DNA from: Ascidiaceihabitans sp034111945
GTDB taxonomy: Bacteria > Pseudomonadota > Alphaproteobacteria > Rhodobacterales > Rhodobacteraceae
Length of the DNA stretch: 64,000 nucleotides
NCBI GenBank assembly: GCA_047626725.1
Contig: JBLHSG010000006.1
Coordinates: 62,001 to 126,000, forward strand
Direction of reading: 5' to 3'
Position 1 is the stretch's first letter. Each line of letters opens with the position of its first letter. The translations under genes and the position numbers were made by a program. Below are positions 1-8,148 of this stretch, one piece after another. The notes beneath the pieces were generated by a model. The model made no database searches, was not told the DNA's origin, and saw only the letters and a list, made by a program, of their open reading frames with translations.

Positions 1-737
1 AGTTCTTCGTGAATGCACGACAGGCGCAATAAATCTGGGTTTTCGGCGCGAATTACGGCGACAGCGCTGTTGTAAACACTTGATCCCGCACGTTCCGAAT
101 AGGTGGCGACGGCGCAGTAAATATCGGGGCTTAGATTGCGCAACGACGCGAGGCTTTTGGCACGCACACCGGGCAATCGGCCCACAAGCGCGTCAATGGT
201 TTCAGCGCGGTCGTCTTCGCTGACAAACAAAACGTAAAAATTCGCGGGGCCAGACATCGAAATCGGATGGTTCGTTAACCGCGACAAACGTTGGGCATAG
301 GCCGCCACATCCGCGCGATCTTCGCGGCGTTGCGAGGTCGGAACCGAGGCCCCGAACTGGACTTCAAACCGGATCGGTTTGTCCCAGCGGCGCAATTGGC
401 CCGGCACACCTTGTGGCACCCCTGGCGTGAAATATTCGTTGAAAAACGCGAGGCGTTTGAAATTGCGCACCAGCATATCGGCATCAAACGGCGTGTCGGG
501 CCCACCACCATCCTGACGCAGCAATCCATTGGTCAACTGCGAGGATTGTACTGCGCGCAATTGGCTGCGCAACGCGGCACTTTGTTCGGACGTGGCTTGT
601 GCCACAACAACTGGCGTAACTGGGGCCGCAGGGCGCGATTTTGGCGTCAAAACAGGCGTAACAGGGGCGACCAGATCACAGGCGGCCAAGGCACAGATGC
701 AGCCCACAGCCACACCCAAACCCAGCCTTTTGATCAT
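1..737 (-). CDS. DUF2927 family lipoprotein, 3' end beyond window
   Basis: This open frame starts at an ATG at 737 and runs off the left edge with no stop, giving 245 residues. It begins with a lipoprotein signal peptide: MIKRLG, a hydrophobic stretch, then the lipobox LAAC with the lipidated Cys near residue 20. A Pro/Ala/Val-rich linker follows. The body carries features I associate with DUF2927: a FNEYF segment, LRRWDKPIRFEVQFG, and a visible C-terminal SCIHEEL that would continue past the edge. It is probably an envelope protein anchored in a membrane and facing the periplasm. The gene lies 20 bases downstream of the telA-like gene on the same strand, so it looks like the last visible gene of that run. 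The family has no established biochemical function that I know of. Confidence 0.85.
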   Translation of the reverse strand, partial: MIKRLGLGVAVGCICALAACDLVAPVTPVLTPKSRPAAPVTPVVVAQATSEQSAALRSQLRAVQSSQLTNGLLRQDGGGPDTPFDADMLVRNFKRLAFFNEYFTPGVPQGVPGQLRRWDKPIRFEVQFGASVPTSQRREDRADVAAYAQRLSRLTNHPISMSGPANFYVLFVSEDDRAETIDALVGRLPGVRAKSLASLRNLSPDIYCAVATYSERAGSSVYNSAVAVIRAENPDLLRLSCIHEE

Positions 738-757
738 TCCCGTCACGCCCGCAATGC

Positions 758-1954
758 TTAGCGCGGAACCGACGTGGCGGCTGTGTCGCCAACCCCGTCT
801 TTGCGCGCTTTGGCTGATGCCAGCGTGTCGCGCAAATCGGCTTCCATTTTCTTGAGGTCACCTTCGGCAGCAGCGCGTCGTGCCTTGCCTTCGTCAGCAA
901 TCTGCAAGGATTCCTGAATGGTGCCGATCAAGTCGGCGTTGGCCTGTTTGACGGCCTCGATGTCGAATACACCGCGTTCCATTTCTTCGCGGATGATCTT
1001 GTTTGAAGACCGCAAGTTCGCCGCATTTGACGTCAGCAATTCGTTGGTCAAATCATTGGCCGCACGCACGGCAACCGCAGCTTCGGCAGACCGTTGGATC
1101 GTCACGGCTTGGGCCAATTGCGTTTCCCACAATGGCACAGTGTTCACGAGGGTCGAGTTGATTTTAGTCACCAGCGACTTGTCGTTTTCTTGCACCAAAC
1201 GGATGGATGGCAGCGACTGCATTGTTACCTGACGGGTCAGTTTCAGATCGTGAACACGGCGTTCCAGATCGTCACGTGCGGCCCGCAGATCGCGCAATTC
1301 TTGAGCGACCATGACCTGATCGCTTTCCTTGGCTTTGTCGACGGTTTTGGCTTTGGCCGGAATGGTTTTGGTGTCAAGCTCTTCTAGTTTTTCGGTTCCG
1401 GCAGCGATGTACAGCGCCAGTTCGTCATAGAAATCCAGCGTTTTGTCGTACAACATATCAAGGCTTTTGATATCTTTCAGCAGCGTGTGCTCGTGCCCCA
1501 ACAGATCGTCGGTGACTTTGTCGATCTGGCTTTGAACTGTTTCGAATTGGGCTGTGAATTTGGCGAAAGGTGCGGCGCGGCCGATCAGTTTTTCCCACCA
1601 GCTGCGTTCGCGACGCACGTCCAGTTCAGAGACGGAAAAACCACGGATTGTCGTGACGATGTTGCGCAGGCTGTCCCCGGCGGGGCCCACGTCTTTGTTG
1701 CGCACGTCTTGCAACATGGCTTGTGAAATCACCTGAAGTTCGGCCTGTGCACCGGACCCGAACGAGACGATAGATTGCGTGTCACCAATGTCGATTTCGT
1801 CCATGCGTTTGCGGATCGCAGCACTGACCGGCGCGTCGGCAGCTGCCAAGGGCACGATGGCGTTCGCCTCGACGGGTTCACGCAGGGCCACGGCTGTGAC
1901 TTCTTCGATTTGAGCCAGCGATTCTTGCGCCTTTAGGCGGGTTTTATCAGACAT
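758..1954 (-). CDS. telA: TelA-like toxic anion resistance family protein
   Basis: The 398-residue product belongs to the TelA (toxic anion resistance) family. Recognisable parts are VSFGSGAQ near residue 60, the conserved SWWEKLIGR segment near 120, and long alpha-helical stretches rich in Leu, Glu and Gln that suggest coiled coil. No signal peptide or membrane segment is visible, so it is probably cytoplasmic or peripheral to the membrane. An AAGGAG ribosome binding site precedes the ATG, and only 10 bases separate it from the upstream xpaC-like gene. The family name comes from tellurite-resistance plasmids, but its biochemical role is not settled. The constant pairing with xpaC, and here also terC, points to an envelope or metal-stress function, which is inference. 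Confidence 0.9.
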   Translation of the reverse strand: MSDKTRLKAQESLAQIEEVTAVALREPVEANAIVPLAAADAPVSAAIRKRMDEIDIGDTQSIVSFGSGAQAELQVISQAMLQDVRNKDVGPAGDSLRNIVTTIRGFSVSELDVRRERSWWEKLIGRAAPFAKFTAQFETVQSQIDKVTDDLLGHEHTLLKDIKSLDMLYDKTLDFYDELALYIAAGTEKLEELDTKTIPAKAKTVDKAKESDQVMVAQELRDLRAARDDLERRVHDLKLTRQVTMQSLPSIRLVQENDKSLVTKINSTLVNTVPLWETQLAQAVTIQRSAEAAVAVRAANDLTNELLTSNAANLRSSNKIIREEMERGVFDIEAVKQANADLIGTIQESLQIADEGKARRAAAEGDLKKMEADLRDTLASAKARKDGVGDTAATSVPR

Positions 1955-1964
1955 TTGGTACTCC

Positions 1965-2867
1965 TTAATGGTCGTTGGCGGACGGCAAGGTCACGCCTTC
2001 GCGCTGCAAACGATCGCGCAGCACGTCAATTTCAATGTTCAAATCGCTGCGGTCATCCAGCAGCAATTTCTTGGTTCTTGCGTCAAAGTTTGTGGACAAA
2101 TCATCCAGCAATGCTGCGTAATCACTGCGCGCTTTGGCGTCGCGTGTGCGGCTGTAAACGTCGGCAAATTTGATCGTCGCATCACGCGCACCCATCAAAT
2201 AAACGCCCAGATATTTGCGCGCGGCAGTCAGATCACGCGGGTCTTCTTCGACTGTGCGGATCAAATCGCGGGCTTTTAATTGAAACGCCTCAAGGCGCTG
2301 TTCCATCTGGCGATCACCAGCGCGCAACATCGCGTCGCTCATGGCACCCAAGTGGCGCTCGGCTTCGTCAACGACACGGGCAACGCGGTCTTGTTGGAAC
2401 GTATCGACGCCTTCCATGCCTTTGGATTTCATCGGGTCAAAACCAAACGCGGCCATGTGCAAACCCATCGCAGCCGCGCCATAAAGCACGGGGGCGATCA
2501 GGCCCGGTTCGACGCGGTACGCGGCCAGCGCTATGCCAACGCCCGTCAAAACCGACGACAACAATTTGCGGGGCAGGGCAGGTTTGCGGGCAACGCGGCG
2601 CGCATTATATTCTGCCTCGGCCTGAAGACCGCCACGCATCAACCATGCCGCCAGCGTTAAAACACCCGCAGCCACCAGGCCAAACGTCAGCCCGATCGCG
2701 CCGTCATTCAACGACATGAACACCATCGGGATCGCCGGAATAAACAGCACGTTTGCACGCGCGCCGACCGGATCAACATTGGCGCGTTTATACGCACCGT
2801 CTTGCGGCGTGCTCAGGTCTTCGGACTGCCCATCGGGGCTGAATTTACCGCCAAATCGTTGCGCCAT
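1965..2867 (-). CDS. XpaC-like membrane protein (5-bromo-4-chloroindolyl phosphate hydrolysis family)
   Basis: This 300-residue protein has a polar N-terminus, then two pairs of hydrophobic segments (about residues 38-78 and 100-140), and a charged helical C-terminal half of about 150 residues. That layout, and its position directly before a telA gene, match the XpaC family named for hydrolysis of 5-bromo-4-chloroindolyl phosphate. The C-terminal half (DEAERHLGAM, RTVEEDP) is probably cytoplasmic and helical. The start at 2867 has a GGAGG ribosome binding site that lies inside the end of the preceding 29-codon gene, five bases away, which suggests translational coupling. The true activity of the family is unknown; a phosphatase role should not be assumed. 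Confidence 0.85.
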   Translation of the reverse strand: MAQRFGGKFSPDGQSEDLSTPQDGAYKRANVDPVGARANVLFIPAIPMVFMSLNDGAIGLTFGLVAAGVLTLAAWLMRGGLQAEAEYNARRVARKPALPRKLLSSVLTGVGIALAAYRVEPGLIAPVLYGAAAMGLHMAAFGFDPMKSKGMEGVDTFQQDRVARVVDEAERHLGAMSDAMLRAGDRQMEQRLEAFQLKARDLIRTVEEDPRDLTAARKYLGVYLMGARDATIKFADVYSRTRDAKARSDYAALLDDLSTNFDARTKKLLLDDRSDLNIEIDVLRDRLQREGVTLPSANDH

Positions 2868-2872
2868 TGTGT

Positions 2873-2962
2873 CTATAACCCTCCGAGCCAGCCGGTGGTG
2901 ACACCGAACATCAACACCAATAACGCGGCATATGCGATCTTTTGAAACGAATTTGGTGTCAT
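2873..2962 (-). CDS. 29-residue single-pass membrane peptide
   Basis: A short frame from ATG 2962 to TAG 2873 encodes 29 residues: a polar start MTPNSFQKIA, one hydrophobic stretch YAALLVLMFG, and a short GWLGGL tail. A strong GAGGGGGG ribosome binding site stands upstream. The stop is five bases before the xpaC-like ATG, and the end of this gene carries the ribosome binding site for xpaC. I believe it is real because of the binding site, spacing, and a composition that fits a single transmembrane helix. It could be a small subunit or regulator of the XpaC/TelA complex, or a leader peptide that sets xpaC translation. Its function is unknown. Confidence 0.65.
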   Translation of the reverse strand: MTPNSFQKIAYAALLVLMFGVTTGWLGGL

Positions 2963-3021
2963 AAGCCCCCCTCAGAGCGATTGTCCAAGTACATATAGTG
3001 CGCGATTGTGCGTCGCGCTAG

Positions 3022-3840
3022 CTAGTGCTTGGCACCCGTGCGCCGCTCTGCGTTCAGTTTGCGGGTATAGCCCGATTGAATGACCTCAACCGCGACCAAA
3101 ACCAGCACCGAAAAGTAGAACGTCGTCTTGGACATCGGGATAACTTCGTAACCAAATAACCGAAGCGCAAGTGTGTCATCATGCATCGCGTGGGCGGCGG
3201 CCTGACCCGCTTCGCCAATCAAAACGATGCCAACGATCAACAGAATGAACAGGCCAAGAACTTCGTACATGCGGTTTTTTTCCAAGAACCGCGTGACCCC
3301 ATCGGCCAGCACCAACATCGCCAAACCCGACAGCAGGATTGCAGTCGCCAAGATCGGAAACACATCGGTGATCGCCAGCGCGGACAGCACGGAATCAAAC
3401 GAGAAAATCAAGTTCATGATGACAATCATCATCACCACTTTTGTCGCGGATTTACCGGATTTATGGGAAACGTCAGTGTCGAGGTTATGAATGGTCAGCA
3501 TGTGGCCGATTTCTTTGACCGCCGTGTACATGATGAAAATACCGCCGATAATGAACACGAGGGTGGCAAAGTTTACGCCACCTGTGATCACGCCAGTCCA
3601 ATCGAGGACAAAGAATGGCTCGGCCATCGCGTCAATCAATCGGATCATTACAAACAGTAAAACCACGCGCAGGGCGACGGCGATTATGATGCCCCAGCGG
3701 CGCACGGATGCTTGTTTGGCGACGGGCGCGCGTTGGCTTTCGATGCTGATGTACAGCAAGTTGTCAAAACCCAGCACGGCTTGCAAAAAGCACAGCATCA
3801 GCAGGTTGCCCAAGTTTTCGATTGTCAGCAGATCGGCCAT
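3022..3840 (-). CDS. TerC family integral membrane protein
   Basis: The product has 272 residues and about seven hydrophobic segments. The family signatures LGFDNLLYI near residue 24 and FSFDSVLSALAI in the middle are present, each with the conserved Asp in a membrane helix. The frame is open further upstream to 4017, but the start at 3840 is preferred: it has AGGAAA upstream and gives the usual TerC N-terminus MADLLTIENLG. TerC proteins are proposed or shown to export or regulate metal ions, notably manganese in some members, and occur with Tel/Ter stress genes. It lies 59 bases upstream of the 29-residue peptide gene and may head the same transcript. The substrate here is not known. Confidence 0.9.
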   Translation of the reverse strand: MADLLTIENLGNLLMLCFLQAVLGFDNLLYISIESQRAPVAKQASVRRWGIIIAVALRVVLLFVMIRLIDAMAEPFFVLDWTGVITGGVNFATLVFIIGGIFIMYTAVKEIGHMLTIHNLDTDVSHKSGKSATKVVMMIVIMNLIFSFDSVLSALAITDVFPILATAILLSGLAMLVLADGVTRFLEKNRMYEVLGLFILLIVGIVLIGEAGQAAAHAMHDDTLALRLFGYEVIPMSKTTFYFSVLVLVAVEVIQSGYTRKLNAERRTGAKH

Positions 3841-4033
3841 TTTATTTCCTGTCGTATGATCCTCGCGCAAATTGCGCGGTAAAATTAGAAAACACGCAAA
3901 TTGCGCGGCAAAATTAGTGAGTGCGCGGATGCGCGTCAGATCATTTATCGCAGGATTACGGCAATGCAAACAGGGCTCAAAGGGGAAAGGCGACGGAATA
4001 TTACCCCAAGCGCGCAATCTGGCGTTGTTTTGC
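3841..4033. repeat. Short tandem repeat in terC upstream region
   Basis: The 193 bases between terC and the rluB-type gene hold no gene. They contain two near-identical 23-base units at 3866-3888 and 3895-3917 with a period of 29 bases, differing by one base. Each unit contains the palindrome GCAAATTGC next to a GCGG and an A/T-rich AAAATTAG. The location just upstream of the terC start would fit a tandem operator or a recent small duplication. Confidence 0.6.
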
Positions 4034-5083
4034 CTAGCGCTTTGGCTTGCCTGTCGGGCGACCTACGGGGCGACCTGTTGGTTTGCCGGTTGGCTTTCCT
4101 GTGGGACGACCCATTGGTTTTCCAGTCGGTTTGCCAAAAGGTTTACCGAATGTTTTGCCATCCGGACGCTCTGACCGCTCGGGGCGAGCTTTGGCGGCTT
4201 TGCGCTCGGCTTCGGACCGGGCCATGTTGCGCGTGCGCCCTTGTTCAGACGGTTTGCGCGAAATCGGTTCTTTGCGTTCGCGTTTGACCTGTTTTTTCTG
4301 CGCCGTACCTTCGGGGTTCGGATGCAATTCTTCCATGCCCAATTGGTCACGCATGACCTTACGGCGAATTTCTTCGACAGCACCGGGTTTCAGATCGCCC
4401 AACTGAAAGGGGCCATAGCTGATGCGGATCAGACGGTTCACGCTCAGGCCGATGTCTTGCATGGCGCGGCGAATTTCGCGGTTTTTACCTTCGCGCAGAC
4501 CAACAGTCAGCCACGCGTTTGCCCCCTGCTGGCGGTCCAGCTGGATCTGCATGGGTTGGAAAATTTCGTTATCAACAGTGATCCCGCGGCGCAGTGGCGC
4601 GAATGTTTCGTCTGTCGGACGCCCGTTGATCCGTACGCGATAGCGGCGCAACCAGCCTGTTGATGGCAATTCCAGCTTGCGTTTGATGCCACCATCGTTG
4701 GTCAGCAGCAGCAACCCTTCGGAGTTGATATCAAGGCGGCCCACGCACATCACCCGCGGCAAATCTTCGGGCATGTCTTCGTAGATCGTTTTGCGACCTT
4801 TTTCGTCGCGGTCCGATGTCACAAGGCCAGCTGGCTTGTGATACAGCCACAGGCGTTCTGGTTCGGGTTCGCTGATGGGTTTGCCATCAACGGTAATGGT
4901 GTCTTTGGGCGATACGTTCAGGGCGGCGCGGGTGATTTTTTCACCGTTCACGGTGACGCGGCCTGCCTCGATCATGCGTTCAGCGTCGCGTCTGCTGGCC
5001 ACACCTGCACGGGCGAGAACTTTGGCGATGCGATCGCCGCTTGGGGTGCCGCCGGGGGCGTCTGATGGGGTATCTTTGCTCAT
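4034..5083 (-). CDS. rluB: rRNA large-subunit-type pseudouridine synthase (RsuA/RluB family) with a repetitive basic tail
   Basis: This 349-residue protein isomerises uridine to pseudouridine in rRNA. An S4 RNA-binding domain occupies about residues 18-65 (RIAKVLARAGVASRR). The catalytic domain follows, with the family motif GRLDINSEGLLLLTNDGG near residue 118 carrying the catalytic Asp, and later EGKNREIRR. The last about 110 residues are a basic low-complexity tail. From about residue 308 the tail is a run of tetrapeptides of type GKPT/GRPT/GKPF, ending in KPKR. That tail probably binds RNA or the ribosome. The call RluB rather than RluE or RsuA rests on length and the S4 domain, so the exact site modified is uncertain. 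It is divergent from tadA with 62 bases between. Confidence 0.85.
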   Translation of the reverse strand: MSKDTPSDAPGGTPSGDRIAKVLARAGVASRRDAERMIEAGRVTVNGEKITRAALNVSPKDTITVDGKPISEPEPERLWLYHKPAGLVTSDRDEKGRKTIYEDMPEDLPRVMCVGRLDINSEGLLLLTNDGGIKRKLELPSTGWLRRYRVRINGRPTDETFAPLRRGITVDNEIFQPMQIQLDRQQGANAWLTVGLREGKNREIRRAMQDIGLSVNRLIRISYGPFQLGDLKPGAVEEIRRKVMRDQLGMEELHPNPEGTAQKKQVKRERKEPISRKPSEQGRTRNMARSEAERKAAKARPERSERPDGKTFGKPFGKPTGKPMGRPTGKPTGKPTGRPVGRPTGKPKR

Positions 5084-5145
5084 GGGTTCGCACCTAACCT
5101 ATCTGACAGTCTTGCGAAAGCGCCTATGTTGATGGCAGATGGGGC

Positions 5146-5595
5146 ATGGTTTTTCGCACGTTCATGGCAGATGCATTGGAACAAGCCCGCCTTGCCGGTG
5201 CGCGCGGCGAGGTGCCTGTGGGCGCTGTGATCGTGTCGCCCGAGGGTCAGATTGTATCGGCAGCGGGCAATCGCACGCGGGAATTGAATGATCCGACAGC
5301 CCACGCCGAAGTTCTGGCAATCCGCGCGGCGTGTGGGGCAATTGGCGCAGAACGACTGCCGGGTCATGATCTGTACGTCACGCTGGAACCTTGCCCGATG
5401 TGCGCCGCAGCGATCAGCAATGCGCGGATAAAGCGGCTATATTTTGGTGCGGATGACCCGAAATCTGGCGGAGTCACTGTTGGCGCGCGGGTGTTTACGC
5501 ACCCCCAATGCCATCACGCCCCCGAGGTGTACGACGGCATTGACGCTGTCGCCTCGAAGGCGTTGCTGACGGATTTTTTCAAAAGCCGCCGCTGA
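5146..5595 (+). CDS. tadA: tRNA-specific adenosine deaminase TadA
   Basis: The product has 149 residues, the usual length for the bacterial enzyme that deaminates adenosine 34 to inosine in tRNA-Arg. The zinc-binding and catalytic motif HAEVLAI (His and Glu, near residue 53) and the PCPMCAAA motif (two Cys, near residues 83-86) are both present, as is the RLYFG and DDPKSGG region that marks TadA among nucleoside deaminases. The ATG at 5146 is chosen because related proteins begin a few residues before the MADALEQA segment; the ATG at 5164 is an alternative. It ends four bases before the convergent cydB. Confidence 0.92.
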   Translation: MVFRTFMADALEQARLAGARGEVPVGAVIVSPEGQIVSAAGNRTRELNDPTAHAEVLAIRAACGAIGAERLPGHDLYVTLEPCPMCAAAISNARIKRLYFGADDPKSGGVTVGARVFTHPQCHHAPEVYDGIDAVASKALLTDFFKSRR

Positions 5596-5598
5596 TGG

Positions 5599-6633
5599 CT
5601 ATTTATTGGTGACTTGTTCTTCGATGTCATACCGAAGATCCGACGCTTTGCCCCGGAAAATATAGTAAGACAGGATCGTGTAGCCAAGGATCGCAGGCAG
5701 CACCCAAAGTGTCCCGATCAGGATGATGAACAGGCTTTCCGGTGCAGATGCGGATTCGTAAATCGTCAGCTTTTCGGGAACCACGTAGGGGTAAAACGAA
5801 TAGGCCATCCCGACAAAGGCACAGATAAACAGCGCAGCGGCGGCACAAAACGGGCCCCACGCACGACGATCACCCACACGCGGCAACCTGCGCAATTCCC
5901 ACCAGATGTAGGCGACCAGCGCCATGGAAATGATCGGCAAAGGCGACAGGTACAAGGCAGACGGAAAGCTGAACCATTTGTCAAAAATGCGCGTGCTGAC
6001 AAACGGCGTTGCCATTGAAACCGCGCCTATGCCCAGGATCAGGCCCCAAATGCCGCCTTTGGCCCAACGCACTGCGTGAATTTGCAGTGCCCCTTCGGTT
6101 TTGGCGATCAACCACGCCGCACCGATAAAACTATAGCCGATGGTCAGGAAAATGGCGGTCAGCGTGGCAAATCCCACATGCGCCCACGTCCACGTCAGGC
6201 CCATCACGTACATGCCCAACATGAAACCTTGGGACATTGATGCCATGAGTGACCCGATAAAAAACGCCGCGTTCCATTTGGGTTTTTGCGACAGCGGTGC
6301 CTTGGCGCGAAATTCGAACGACACACCGCGCAGGATCAGGCCGACCAGCATGATGAACACGGGCAGGTATAATGCCGTCAGGATAATCCCGTGTGCGGGT
6401 GGGAACGCGACCAATAGTAGCCCGATCGCCAATACCAGCCACGTTTCATTCGCATCCCAAAAGGGGCCGATAGACGCGACAAGCCGGTCTTTTTCGTCGT
6501 CATTGGCCAAGGGCATCAACAAACCGACGCCCAGATCAAAACCGTCCAAGACCACGTAGATCAGGATCGAGACACCCATCAGGGCGGCAAAGGTCCATGG
6601 CAGCCAGATGGCCGGATCTCCAAATAATTCCAT
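5599..6633 (-). CDS. cydB: Cytochrome bd-type quinol oxidase subunit II (cyanide-insensitive type)
   Basis: The 344-residue protein is the second subunit of a cytochrome bd quinol oxidase in the cytoplasmic membrane. The N-terminal region shows the conserved YVVLDGFDLG near residue 29, then GPFWDANETWLV near residue 56, followed by about eight hydrophobic segments. It is shorter than E. coli CydB, and with its partner fits the cyanide-insensitive oxidase (CIO) class usual in Rhodobacteraceae. It follows cydA with only three bases between, so the two are co-transcribed. The oxidase passes electrons from quinol to oxygen without proton pumping. No cydDC or cydX-like gene is visible next to it. 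Confidence 0.93.
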   Translation of the reverse strand: MELFGDPAIWLPWTFAALMGVSILIYVVLDGFDLGVGLLMPLANDDEKDRLVASIGPFWDANETWLVLAIGLLLVAFPPAHGIILTALYLPVFIMLVGLILRGVSFEFRAKAPLSQKPKWNAAFFIGSLMASMSQGFMLGMYVMGLTWTWAHVGFATLTAIFLTIGYSFIGAAWLIAKTEGALQIHAVRWAKGGIWGLILGIGAVSMATPFVSTRIFDKWFSFPSALYLSPLPIISMALVAYIWWELRRLPRVGDRRAWGPFCAAAALFICAFVGMAYSFYPYVVPEKLTIYESASAPESLFIILIGTLWVLPAILGYTILSYYIFRGKASDLRYDIEEQVTNK

Positions 6634-6636
6634 CGT

Positions 6637-8025
6637 CTATTCTCCGGGCTGCATGGCGTAAACTTCGGCTTCGCCACCACGCGGGTAATCGCGCTTTGAA
6701 AGGGGCTGACCTGTGCTGGCTTTGCGCGCCAGATAGGTGATGACGCCGATGTAGGCGACGATCAGGGCGGCGTAGATCACAAGATAGGCGATCAGTGTGC
6801 CAAGGACCATGCCGGCGGGCACATCACTGACCGCGTCTTTGGTGCTGAGCACCCCTTGGACCAACCATGGCTGACGCCCGATTTCGGTGGTGTACCAGCC
6901 TGCGAGGGTCGCGATCCAGCCTGCGAACGTCATACCGGTAAAGGCAATCAGCGCCAGTTTTGGCATATCACCTGCACCACGACGGCGTAGCATCACAAGG
7001 CCACCCCATGACAGCAGCAGCATCGCCACACCAACGCCAATCATGATCCGAAAGCTAAAGAACACGGCGGACACGCGCGGGTGCATAATAGTCCCGTCTT
7101 CGGCGACAAAATCGTTCAGGCCGGGCACGATGCCGTCTGTTTTATGGGTCAGGATCAAGGACGCGCCATTGGGGATCGCGATTTCGAATGAATTCGAGCG
7201 GGTTTCCTGATTTGGAATGGCGAACAATAATAGCGGCACGTTTGGTCCGGCTTCCCAATTGCCTTCCATCGCGGCGACCTTGGCAGGTTGATATTCCAGC
7301 GTGTTCAGGCCGTGCATGTCACCGGCAAGGATTTGCAGCGGGATCAATGCAGCGCCTGTGATAATACCAACGCGCAGGGTTGATTTCACGCTTTCGGCGG
7401 TGTCGCCCCACAGCATCCGCAAGGCGGAAATACCAGCAATCAGGAACGCCACGGTCAGACCAGAGGCCAGCAACATGTGCACAAACCGGTAAGGCATCGA
7501 GGGGTTGAATATGATCGCGAACCAGTCGGTCGCATGCACCACGCCGTCGATCAATTCGTAGCCTTGGGGCGTGTGCATCCAGCTGTTCAGAACGATAATC
7601 CAGAACGTCGACATGGTAGTGCCGAACGCCACCAGAAACGTCGCGCCTGTGTGCATCCAGCTTGGCACCCGTGATGCGCCAAACAGCATAATGCCTAAAA
7701 ATACGGCCTCTAGGAAGAACGCAGTCATGATTTCGTAAGCCAACAATGGCCCCGCCACGTTGCCCACAGTTTCCATAAACCCGGGCCAGTTGGTGCCAAA
7801 TTGGAACGACATCGTAATGCCGGACACAACACCCATCGCAAATGTGAGGGCAAAGATTTTCACCCAGAACATATAGGCGTCCATCCACTTGCGATCGCCC
7901 GTGCGGTTAAATCGCAGCTTAAAGAACAGCAATGCCCATCCCAGCGCGATAGTGATCGTCGGGAACAGAATGTGAAAAGAAATGTTCGCCCCGAATTGGA
8001 TGCGCGACAGCAGCAATGTGTCCAT
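6637..8025 (-). CDS. cydA: Cytochrome bd-type quinol oxidase subunit I (cyanide-insensitive type)
   Basis: CydA carries the haems and the quinol site. The product has 462 residues from the ATG at 8025, which has AAGGGCGAG upstream; the longer frame to 8106 lacks a good start. The N-terminus LLLSRIQFGANISFH contains the expected haem-ligand His near residue 18, and RFVHMLLASG carries the second His near 185. The GRQPWLVQG motif near 390 is typical. The protein is about 60 residues shorter than E. coli CydA, consistent with a short Q-loop and the CIO branch. Regulation is not evident: no clear FNR-type palindrome was found in the 123 bases upstream. Confidence 0.93.
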   Translation of the reverse strand: MDTLLLSRIQFGANISFHILFPTITIALGWALLFFKLRFNRTGDRKWMDAYMFWVKIFALTFAMGVVSGITMSFQFGTNWPGFMETVGNVAGPLLAYEIMTAFFLEAVFLGIMLFGASRVPSWMHTGATFLVAFGTTMSTFWIIVLNSWMHTPQGYELIDGVVHATDWFAIIFNPSMPYRFVHMLLASGLTVAFLIAGISALRMLWGDTAESVKSTLRVGIITGAALIPLQILAGDMHGLNTLEYQPAKVAAMEGNWEAGPNVPLLLFAIPNQETRSNSFEIAIPNGASLILTHKTDGIVPGLNDFVAEDGTIMHPRVSAVFFSFRIMIGVGVAMLLLSWGGLVMLRRRGAGDMPKLALIAFTGMTFAGWIATLAGWYTTEIGRQPWLVQGVLSTKDAVSDVPAGMVLGTLIAYLVIYAALIVAYIGVITYLARKASTGQPLSKRDYPRGGEAEVYAMQPGE

Positions 8026-8148
8026 GAACTCGCCCTTTAACTTACAAATTCCAGACATAAACGTCTGGTGTTGCGTGATAGTTAATACGTCAAAGGCGGA
8101 TGTCATGTGGATGTGGCATAGTGCACATGTGCGTTTTGTCGCAGGCGC

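Noticed and set aside
8026..8148. FNR-type site upstream of cydA
   Set aside because: No TTGAT-N4-ATCAA-like palindrome was found in the gap.
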